The notes beneath the pieces are model-generated. The model saw only the letters and a list, made by a program, of their open reading frames with translations, was not told the DNA's origin and made no database searches. Made by a program: the position numbers and the translations under genes. A stretch of 16,082 bases of DNA from Balneolales bacterium (GTDB taxonomy: Bacteria > Bacteroidota > Rhodothermia > Balneolales > Natronogracilivirgulaceae), in NCBI GenBank assembly GCA_007135895.1, contig SLHZ01000278.1:1-16082 (forward strand). The letters are read 5' to 3'. Below, piece by piece: positions 1 through 5,998 of this stretch; the first letter of the stretch is position 1; every line of letters starts with the position of its first letter.

Positions 1-65
1 AGATACTCGCAATAAGCCAACCGGCTCGTGTCGTCTATCGGTAAATAAATTCGGTTAATAAATAA

Positions 66-110
66 TTCAACCCTTTATACTCCAACCCTTATTAATTCAA
101 CCCTATTTCT
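66..110. repeat. 15-bp tandem repeat, 3 units, upstream of the lipoprotein gene
   Basis: Three consecutive 15-base units (66-80, 81-95, 96-110) share the core TYCAACCCT at constant spacing. Just before them, 41-69 holds a looser duplication of an AT-rich block (GGTAAATAAATTC, then GGTTAATAAATAATTC). The units lie immediately 5' of the first gene and could belong to its leader. No promoter could be assigned with confidence in bases 1-123. Confidence 0.6.
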
Positions 111-123
111 CATTTTTATAAGG

Positions 124-996
124 ATGAACCTGCACATGACCTTACCATCCCGCTTATCAACACTACCCCGTTTATCTGCAATATCACGAGTATCTGCGAT
201 ATTCCATTTATCAACTTTATTCGGCTTGGTTTCTATTGGCCGGCGTGGTGACAAACACCCTGTTTTACTCATTTTGTTGATGCTTGTATTTGGTGTTTCC
301 GCTTGTTCGGACAGCTCTACGGGTTCAAAGAAGGAGGAAGAAAAGCCAGAGGTTTTATCACCCGAGCTGGTCTATTTCTGGTTTTTTGGCGCTCAGTTGC
401 CGAATGATACTGAACTGGTGACTATCGATCCGGTCTTCCCGGAAGCTTCTGATGCCGCTTTGCATTATCTGTCATCGCTGCCCGGTTATCCGAATACCGA
501 CCGCAGGGCATCCATGGAGCGTCGCAACCTGCCTACTGAAATGAACTACCGAAAAGAAGGCAATAATGGTATCGACTTCCAGGAATCAGATATGAGGGGA
601 TTGCAGGTCCGGCAACCCTTCCGGCTGGACAGCGAGGAAAACACCATGATTTTGCATATGCCCACTTATGGCTACACCTCAGTTGTCTTTACTATGGCTG
701 TTATCGATGAGGGAGCTGCCGATGCCTTGCTTTTTGACTATTCGACGACATCCTCTGATGCCCATGCGTGGACTACAAATGGTTTGGAGGCCAACCAGAT
801 CACACAGCAGCTCCGGGATGAATACCGCTTGTTTACGGTTGACTTTTCTGAAGTGGCCGCATCAGCCGACAATGAACACTTCAGGCTCAGGATACGTTTT
901 CAGGTTCCCGATGGAAGTGCTGAGGATGGAGCACGGGTAACATTCAATAATATGGCGCTTGACGGGGTTCCAATTCATCAAACTGTTCCGAACTGA
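124..996 (+). CDS. Secreted lipoprotein of unknown function
   Basis: Predicted lipoprotein of 290 residues. A hydrophobic stretch at about residues 47-60 ends in a lipobox (V-S-A-C) with the lipidated cysteine at position 61, followed by a short S/K/E-rich tether. The mature part (about 62-290) has the alternating pattern of a beta-sandwich: an opening block around YFWFFGAQLP, a middle block ending in PTYGYTSVVFTMAV, and a closing block with YRLFTVDFSEV and FRLRIRF. From memory this resembles a carbohydrate-binding-like module common in secreted Bacteroidota proteins; I assign no function. The stretch before the lipobox is unusually long and contains a four-fold hexapeptide repeat. The start is uncertain: ATG at 124 sits on top of its AAGGA, ATG at 136 is 11 bases from it, and TTG at 226 would give a normal signal-peptide length. 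Confidence 0.75.
   Translation: MNLHMTLPSRLSTLPRLSAISRVSAIFHLSTLFGLVSIGRRGDKHPVLLILLMLVFGVSACSDSSTGSKKEEEKPEVLSPELVYFWFFGAQLPNDTELVTIDPVFPEASDAALHYLSSLPGYPNTDRRASMERRNLPTEMNYRKEGNNGIDFQESDMRGLQVRQPFRLDSEENTMILHMPTYGYTSVVFTMAVIDEGAADALLFDYSTTSSDAHAWTTNGLEANQITQQLRDEYRLFTVDFSEVAASADNEHFRLRIRFQVPDGSAEDGARVTFNNMALDGVPIHQTVPN
151..222 (+). repeat. 18-bp tandem repeat, 4 units, encoding a hexapeptide repeat
   Basis: Four in-frame 18-base units encode RLSTLP, RLSAIS, RVSAIF and HLSTLF. They lie between the proposed start and the lipobox of the lipoprotein, so they lengthen the signal-peptide n-region or, if translation starts further down, belong to the leader. Confidence 0.7.
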
Positions 997-1017
997 CTAC
1001 CTCTACTGAATACGTAG

Positions 1018-1170
1018 ACAAATACTCCGCAGAAATCAGCCTGCCACGCTTCGCAGAAAAAGTGGACCATACTCTGCAGAAAACGTGGGCCACACTCCGT
1101 AGAAAAAGTGGACCATACTCCACAGAAAACGTGGGTTACACTCAGCAGAAAAAAGCGGACCACGCTTAAC
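1018..1170. repeat. 23-bp intergenic tandem array, about 6.6 units
   Basis: The gap between the 3' ends of the lipoprotein (+) and the GGT-family gene (-) is almost filled by units at 1018-1040, 1041-1062, 1063-1085, 1086-1108, 1109-1131 and 1132-1155, plus a partial unit at 1156-1170. Units 3 and 5 match each other best (TGGACCATACTC start, AAAACG end), and units 4 and 6 match each other (TGGGYYACACTC start, AAAAAG end), giving a 46-base higher-order period. Each unit carries a short dyad of the type GTGGNCCAY. As 23 is not a multiple of three, the array cannot code a constant peptide repeat. The rest of this 216-base gap shows nothing recognisable; there is no clear terminator. Confidence 0.85.
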
Positions 1171-1212
1171 AGCTAGCCTGTCGCATTACAGTCTGCTTCC
1201 CCCATCTTCCGT

Positions 1213-3498
1213 CTAATAACCGGCAGGGTACCCGTCCCGGCGCGGATCGCTGGATGCTTCGATCCTGCCGTCCGGACGCACCCGGATGATCTGCATTCCC
1301 CCGAAAAACATTTCCATCGGTTTACGTGTCCTGATGGAATGCCCCATGACTTCCAGTGTCTCCAGTACACCCGCTTCAAACCGGGATTCAAACTCGTGCC
1401 GATGGTGTCCCTCCCTGGCGATGAATCGCGGTGCCGCATTGGCATGACCTGCGGTGTAGTCGTAGTCCATCATATTGTGAAGCCCCAGCAAGAGACTCGA
1501 CAAAATTCGGAAACCACCGGCTGCGCCGAGAATGGCATAGGGTTCGCCCTCTTTCATCACGATGGTAGGTGTGATCGTAGTGACACCCCTTTTGCGGGGG
1601 TGGGTCAGTGTCTTCGGATTCTCCTTGCTGAATAGGGTTTGCGAGCTGTTGAAGACGATGCCATTGATCACCACCCCGCTTCCGAAAAAAAGACCAACGG
1701 TAGATGTAAGGGAAACCATATTCCCGTCCTTATCGATGACACTGATATGGGTCGTCAGATCCTCACCTGTAGTGGCAGGCTGCGCCTCATGTGTTTGGAA
1801 CAGTCGTACATCGCCATGTCGGGTATCCGGTGGTGAACCATGGGGCAGAAATGCATCGCCGGGCCGTGTATCGGGCGATGAATCCTGGGGCAGAAGTGCC
1901 TCACCGAGTCGTGTATCGGTCGATGAATCCTGGGGCAGAAGTGCCTCGCCGAGCCGTGTATTGGGCGATGAATCCTGGGGCAGAAGTGCCTCGCCGGGCC
2001 GTGTATCGGGCGATGAATCATGGAACAGTAGTGGATAACCGGGCCGGGTATCGGGCGGAAAAGCCGGGAAAGCCCGATGATGATCAATGCCTGAGTAACG
2101 GTGGGAAGCATATGCTTTTGATACCAATGCTTTCACGGGTACAGGAACAAAGTAGGGATCCGCCAGATAGCCAGTCCGATCGGCGTATGCCCGCTTCATG
2201 ATCTCGACGAGCATGTGAAGCGAATAAGGATCTTGTGTGTAGTGCCCCAATGGATGGCGCTCAGATGAGTGGTGGTCGGCCGAATCTCTATCAGACGATT
2301 GGCGATCGGTTGGATAATAGTCATATGGGTAGTGATCAGACGAATTATGGCCGGCTGAATTGAACTCCACGTGTTCCATCATGTTGAGTGCCTGCAGCAG
2401 GGTCAGTCCGGATTGCGGAGGAGGTGCGGTTACGATTTCGAAACCGCGATAGGTCCCTTTGAGGGGCTCGCTCACCCGGACATCATAGGTCTCAAAATCC
2501 TGACGTATGAGCCGCCCTCCGTGCCGGTTGATACGAGCTATCAGTGTATCGGTCAGGGTGCCGGAATAGAACCCGGCACTTCCTTCGTCGGCAATGATCT
2601 CCATGACTTCGGCGAGGGCCTCATTGCGAATCAGCGAGCCGGGTGGAAGTGTGTCACCGTCCAGGGTGAAAAGAGCCCGTGATTCCGGGAAGACTGACGT
2701 CTTTCCGGTACTTTGAGTGATCACACTGTATAAGACCGAGTCGGGTCGGAAACCGTTTCTGGCGGCATCAATAGCAGGCCGGATATGTGTCCGGCGATCC
2801 AGCAGAGCCCAGTTTTCGCGCAGATACTCCAGACCTGCTACCATGCCCGGTATATGGATGGCTTTCACACAGGGTATCTGTTCACTGTCAAAAGTGAAAT
2901 GTGGGAAGGAGGGAGCACGCTGATAAAAGTCTACATAGTAGAACCGGTCTTCCTCGCGGATGTAGACCAGTGCCGTGGCTCCGCCCCCAATTCCCGATGC
3001 CGAAGGCTCGAAAACCCCGATGGCATAAGCCGCGGCAATCGCCGCGTCCACGGCATTGCCGCCATGGGACAGCATCTCCACGGCGATGGATGAAGCCTCC
3101 GGATGCGCGGTGGCCACTGCCGCCGTTTCAGCAAGGATGCTTCTGTTTTCGTTCGTTTCAGCAAGAATGCTTCTGTTTTCAGTATGAAGAGAAGCATTAC
3201 GATTCCCGGCTGGTTTGGTTTTCGCCCCAGTAAGCGTAAGATGGTTGTCGCCAGACCGGGTTGGTACCCCGTTAGATGCAATATGGTCATTTCCGGACTG
3301 GGCTTGCTCTTGTGGTGCCGTAATATGGTCCTTTCCGGACCGGGCTTGCGCCCCAACAGGCATGGTGAGTACCACTATCAGCAGGCAAAGGACAGACTGG
3401 ACAATTCTTGAAATAGCAGGCAGGCCGTTTGCACGGATCACGGTGGAGATCTTCTGAGACGTGGCTGGCGTCTTGGCGTTACGAATCCAGGATATCAT
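1213..3498 (-). CDS. Gamma-glutamyltransferase-family Ntn hydrolase with repeat insertions
   Basis: Exported autoprocessing N-terminal-nucleophile hydrolase of the gamma-glutamyltransferase (GGT) family, 761 residues against roughly 550-580 for typical members. A hydrophobic segment (about 32-47) ends at AQA (52), giving a signal peptide with a long n-region; GTG at 3441 is an alternative start. Family blocks seen: HGGNAVDAA (145-153), SGIGGG (168-173), DFYQRAP (190-196), the nucleophile block TTHISVIDKDGN with Thr582 as predicted cleavage site and catalytic residue, FGSGVV (605-610) and GAAGG (658-662). The extra length comes from tandem repeats at about 52-126, 381-425 and 480-569. By eye the glutamyl-binding residues differ from E. 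coli: Arg114 position is Tyr, Asp433 position Thr/Leu, Ser462-Ser463 are Thr-Thr. True gamma-glutamyl activity is therefore uncertain. It overlaps the kinase-like gene by 20 bases and is last in the probable operon. Confidence 0.88.
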   Translation of the reverse strand: MISWIRNAKTPATSQKISTVIRANGLPAISRIVQSVLCLLIVVLTMPVGAQARSGKDHITAPQEQAQSGNDHIASNGVPTRSGDNHLTLTGAKTKPAGNRNASLHTENRSILAETNENRSILAETAAVATAHPEASSIAVEMLSHGGNAVDAAIAAAYAIGVFEPSASGIGGGATALVYIREEDRFYYVDFYQRAPSFPHFTFDSEQIPCVKAIHIPGMVAGLEYLRENWALLDRRTHIRPAIDAARNGFRPDSVLYSVITQSTGKTSVFPESRALFTLDGDTLPPGSLIRNEALAEVMEIIADEGSAGFYSGTLTDTLIARINRHGGRLIRQDFETYDVRVSEPLKGTYRGFEIVTAPPPQSGLTLLQALNMMEHVEFNSAGHNSSDHYPYDYYPTDRQSSDRDSADHHSSERHPLGHYTQDPYSLHMLVEIMKRAYADRTGYLADPYFVPVPVKALVSKAYASHRYSGIDHHRAFPAFPPDTRPGYPLLFHDSSPDTRPGEALLPQDSSPNTRLGEALLPQDSSTDTRLGEALLPQDSSPDTRPGDAFLPHGSPPDTRHGDVRLFQTHEAQPATTGEDLTTHISVIDKDGNMVSLTSTVGLFFGSGVVINGIVFNSSQTLFSKENPKTLTHPRKRGVTTITPTIVMKEGEPYAILGAAGGFRILSSLLLGLHNMMDYDYTAGHANAAPRFIAREGHHRHEFESRFEAGVLETLEVMGHSIRTRKPMEMFFGGMQIIRVRPDGRIEASSDPRRDGYPAGY
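1790..2059. repeat. 45-bp tandem repeat, 6 units, inside the GGT-family gene
   Basis: Six 45-base units start at 1790, 1835, 1880, 1925, 1970 and 2015. Read on the minus strand they encode about residues 480-569 as 15-residue repeats around the motif SSPDTRPGEALLPQD. The three central units (1880-2014) are nearly identical and the outer ones are diverged. The array ends about a dozen residues before the predicted Thr582 nucleophile. Confidence 0.92.
2224..2358. repeat. 15-bp tandem repeat, 9 units, inside the GGT-family gene
   Basis: Nine contiguous 15-base units with plus-strand consensus near RTRGTGRTCAGAYGA. On the minus strand they encode pentapeptides SAGHN, SSDHY, PYDYY, PTDRQ, SSDRD, SADHH, SSERH, PLGHY and TQDPY (residues 381-425), rich in His, Asp, Ser and Tyr. 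They interrupt the family sequence between the helix ending in LNMMEHV and the helix around EIMKRAYADR, where ordinary GGTs have only a short loop. Confidence 0.85.
3121..3180. repeat. 30-bp tandem duplication inside the GGT-family gene
   Basis: Two adjacent 30-base copies (3121-3150, 3151-3180) differ at a few positions near one end and at one internal base. They encode ENRSILAET twice at residues 107-126. The downstream copy runs directly into the conserved start of the GGT domain (AVATAHPEAS), so part of the domain edge seems to have been duplicated upstream. Confidence 0.85.
3178..3345. repeat. 42-bp tandem repeat, 4 units, inside the GGT-family gene
   Basis: Four 42-base units (3304-3345, 3262-3303, 3220-3261, 3178-3219, in coding order) encode 14-residue repeats built around RSGKDHIT, QSGNDHIA, RSGDNHLT and a more diverged fourth copy (residues 52-107). 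They follow the predicted signal-peptide cleavage site and form a disordered N-terminal tether. Confidence 0.82.
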
Positions 3499-4489
3499 CG
3501 GGTAATGGGATGTCTATGGTGATCGTGGTGCCTCGCCCGGTTGTGGTGCCCTGTCCGGCTGTGGTACCCTGTCCGGCTGTGGACTCCTGTTCGGTTTTTA
3601 CGTCCTGTCCGGTTTCGGACTCGATCCACATTTCGCCTTTGAGCTGCCGGACCACGTAAAGGGCCTTGGTGAGTCCGAAACCCCCGCCCATGGTCCGGAT
3701 ATGTTCAGCGTTGGAAGCCCGGTAGCCGTGTTCCAGAACACGGTGCAGCTCCTCCGAAGGAATACCGATACCGGTGTCTTTGACCATGAAACGAAGCCGG
3801 TCCTTCCTTTGGTAGAGGCCGATGTAGATATGTCCGCCAGGAGGGGTGTATTTTCTGGCATTTGAAATCAGATCGCGAACTACATCCTTGAACAGGAGAG
3901 GCATTCCGATTTGTCCATCGAGTTCACTGTCAACTTCGAAATTCAACAGATAATCGCTTTCTTCCTGAAGGGCAATGTTGCGAAGGATCCGGAACCGTCC
4001 CCGGCTGTTTTTTTCGATCGTGTAAAGAAAGGCGTTAAACTCGGTCTTGAACTGTTCGACCGGATAAAAAAGCCACCGGCCCGGATGGGTGAAGCGCTGA
4101 TAGAGCTCGTCGGACCGTAAATCCATAACCGTAAATATTTCTTCGAACAGATCGGCTGCTTTTTGCAGGGTCTCAAGATAGTCCGTATCGTCTTTTGCCG
4201 CACTCTTCAGGGACGTTATACACGTGCGGATTTCCTTCTGGTATTGCTGGATGTTTTCAGGAAAGAAGACCTCCTGTTGGCCTTCGATCGCCTTTCCCGA
4301 AAGCTCTTTTGTACGTGTTATAGCCCCTTCCAGCTGCGATCGGGCCGGCTCCTCGTCCGCCAGTATTTGTAACTGGAGATTTATGACATTCAATACGTTA
4401 ATGAAAGAATGCATCTCCAGCTCATGGATCTGGTTGGGTGTGAGATCTTTCAGTGAACCTTCATGCCGGGTAGTTACTTTTATCTTCAT
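3479..4489 (-). CDS. Orphan soluble histidine-kinase-like ATPase
   Basis: Cytoplasmic protein of 336 residues with a C-terminal GHKL (HATPase_c) ATP-binding domain. Visible motifs: N box FKDVVRDLISNARKYTPPGG with Asn210, G1 box VKDTGIGIP (236-244), and G2 box GGGFGLTKAL (268-277). Near the N terminus MHSFINVLN (26-34) fits a dimerisation/phosphoacceptor helix of HELRNPLN type, with His27 as the likely phosphorylated residue. The middle part (about 70-190) is helical and matches no domain I know. There is no membrane segment, PAS, HAMP or receiver domain, so its input and response-regulator partner are unknown. The C-terminal end contains a hexapeptide repeat in the turn before the last strand. 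It starts 34 bases after the channel gene and overlaps the GGT-family gene by 20 bases, so co-transcription is likely. Confidence 0.82.
   Translation of the reverse strand: MKIKVTTRHEGSLKDLTPNQIHELEMHSFINVLNVINLQLQILADEEPARSQLEGAITRTKELSGKAIEGQQEVFFPENIQQYQKEIRTCITSLKSAAKDDTDYLETLQKAADLFEEIFTVMDLRSDELYQRFTHPGRWLFYPVEQFKTEFNAFLYTIEKNSRGRFRILRNIALQEESDYLLNFEVDSELDGQIGMPLLFKDVVRDLISNARKYTPPGGHIYIGLYQRKDRLRFMVKDTGIGIPSEELHRVLEHGYRASNAEHIRTMGGGFGLTKALYVVRQLKGEMWIESETGQDVKTEQESTAGQGTTAGQGTTTGRGTTITIDIPLPDDILDS
3525..3614. repeat. 18-bp tandem repeat, 5 units, inside the kinase-like gene
   Basis: Five 18-base units (3525, 3543, 3561, 3579 and 3597 as starts). The first three in plus-strand order are nearly identical (GTGGTGCCCTGTCCGGCT type); the last two are diverged. 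On the minus strand the clearest copies read TAGQGT, TAGQGT and TTGRGT at about residues 304-321, which multiplies the GxGT turn normally present once before the final strand of HATPase domains. Confidence 0.85.
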
Positions 4490-4523
4490 TGGGTGTCAGA
4501 AATATCTGGTTTCAGAATTGGAG

Positions 4524-5807
4524 TTATGGCTGTTTTTGAAAAAGGCTGATGTTGTCCATATTGCGACCGGAAGGACGCTGATAGTGTCGCAGCCCGAATT
4601 CCGGGAGTATCGCCAGCAGATGGTCGAATATGTCGGCCTGTATGCTTTCATATTCCACCCATGCAATAGTGTTGGTAAAGGTGTAGATCTGCAGGGGCAG
4701 CCCATTGGCGGTTGGCTGAAGCTGGCGGACGAGCGTAAGAAGCTCCTTGTGGGTCCGTGGATGCTTTTTCAGGTAGGCCATGACATAGGCGCGGAAGGTA
4801 CCTACGTTGGTGAGCCAGCGTCCGTTGGTGACTATGGAAGTACTGGTGAGATAGTTCCGGTTGTACTCACTAACTTCTTCCAGCTTGTCGGTGATGTACT
4901 GATTCAGCAGATTGGACTGTTTGAGCCGTTCGACCTCGCTGAGGGTGAGAAAACGGATGCTTTCAATATCGAGATGGAGTTCGCGCATAATACGCCGCCC
5001 CCCGCTCTCCTGCATGCCCCGCCAGTTACGGAAACTGTGGTCGAGGAACTTGTGGGTGGGGATAACCGTAAACGTCTTGTCCCAGTTTTGTACGCGGACC
5101 GTGTTCAGGGCGATATCGACCACATCACCGTCGGCACCGAACTGCTGCATTTCAATCCAGTCACCGACCCGGATCAAATCGTTGTTGGTCAACTGGACAC
5201 TGGCTACCAGCGATAGCAGGGTGTCGCGGAAGATGAGCATGATGATGGCTGTGACGGCACCAATACCACTGATGAAATACCAGGGTTCGAGGCCGGCCAG
5301 CTGTGCCAGAATCAGAATAACCGCAACAAGATAGATCAAAACTTTGCCGAGTTGAATGTAGCTCTTGATGGGACGGCGGCCCGCATCTGGCTGTCTGAGA
5401 TGCAGGGAGTGGACTGCCGAGAGGAAACTGGCCGTACTGCGGGCTATGACCAGAATCATGATGGCATTGATCACCCGCATGAAAAAATCCAGAAGATCGG
5501 CAGGTAAATCGGACACCCAACCGAATCCGATGTAGAAAATGAGGAGTGGAAGGATCAGCAGTGCCCTGTGTGGGACCTTGTTCTCCAACAGGGCATGGTA
5601 CCAGGGGTGGCTGGATGTCTGACCGAGCCGGTTCAGCAGGGACAGGATTTTTCGCCGGACGATGAAGTGCAGTACGGCAACGAGCAGTGTGAGCACCATA
5701 AGGCCCGTTATGGTTTCAATCCATGCAAATTCCTGCAATATTGCCGGAAGCTGCTGTACGATCCAGCGGATGACGAGTAACCCTTGCGACTCCATGTTAT
5801 CAGTCAT
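4524..5807 (-). CDS. ybdG: YbdG-type mechanosensitive ion channel (MscS superfamily)
   Basis: Inner-membrane channel of 427 residues, close to the length of E. coli YbdG, expected to open under membrane tension and release solutes on hypo-osmotic shock. Hydrophobic segments at about 30-55, 75-100, 105-130 and 150-175 and the pore-lining stretch FISGIGAVTAIIMLIFRD match the multi-helix topology of this subgroup. The MscS beta domain follows, with VGDWIEM, GDVVDIALNTVRVQNWD and HSFRNWRGMQESGGRR. The C-terminal blocks LPLQIYTFTN and EYESIQADIFDHLLAILPEF, as I remember YbdG, are very similar. It has no repeat insertions, unlike its two downstream neighbours. ATG at 5807 is the outermost start; an internal ATG at 5795 is possible. 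It is the first gene of the probable minus-strand operon. Confidence 0.9.
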   Translation of the reverse strand: MTDNMESQGLLVIRWIVQQLPAILQEFAWIETITGLMVLTLLVAVLHFIVRRKILSLLNRLGQTSSHPWYHALLENKVPHRALLILPLLIFYIGFGWVSDLPADLLDFFMRVINAIMILVIARSTASFLSAVHSLHLRQPDAGRRPIKSYIQLGKVLIYLVAVILILAQLAGLEPWYFISGIGAVTAIIMLIFRDTLLSLVASVQLTNNDLIRVGDWIEMQQFGADGDVVDIALNTVRVQNWDKTFTVIPTHKFLDHSFRNWRGMQESGGRRIMRELHLDIESIRFLTLSEVERLKQSNLLNQYITDKLEEVSEYNRNYLTSTSIVTNGRWLTNVGTFRAYVMAYLKKHPRTHKELLTLVRQLQPTANGLPLQIYTFTNTIAWVEYESIQADIFDHLLAILPEFGLRHYQRPSGRNMDNISLFQKQP

Positions 5808-5986
5808 AAGAACAGACTTTTTTTAAGATTCGAATACTTTTTATAACGTTGGAAAAGAATAGCCAGAGGAGAATGGCTGGAAGACCAAAATGCAAAATCC
5901 ACAATTATCAGGGAAAATACAGAAAATCCATACATATTATTATTTTAAAACTGTGGGACCACCCTGATGGAACAAAAATTACAGAT

Positions 5987-5992
5987 AAGGAG
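5987..5992 (+). promoter_or_regulatory. Shine-Dalgarno site that sets the porin start
   Basis: AAGGAG lies six bases before ATG at 5999 and three before ATG at 5996. The better spacing favours 5999. The in-frame reading from 5849 looks like 5' leader (AT-rich, no signal features). The rest of the 191-base divergent gap from 5808 is AT-rich with runs of T, and must hold promoters for both directions, but I cannot place them confidently. Confidence 0.6.
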
Positions 5993-5998
5993 CTGATG

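Noticed and set aside
978..1163. Minus-strand open frame of 61 residues over the 23-bp array
   Set aside because: It is a by-product of the repeat; the 23-base period shifts frame between units and there is no coding signature.
1018..1170. CRISPR-like array
   Set aside because: Units are contiguous with no unique spacers, copies are diverged, and no cas gene is present.
1755..2201. Repetitive open frames on both strands across the 45-bp array
   Set aside because: With a 45-base period every frame without a stop in one unit stays open; the GGT-family frame alone continues into conserved domain sequence on both sides.
5849..5998. Upstream in-frame extension of the porin starting at 5849
   Set aside because: AT-rich, no signal-peptide or domain features, and a Shine-Dalgarno site sits directly before ATG 5999.
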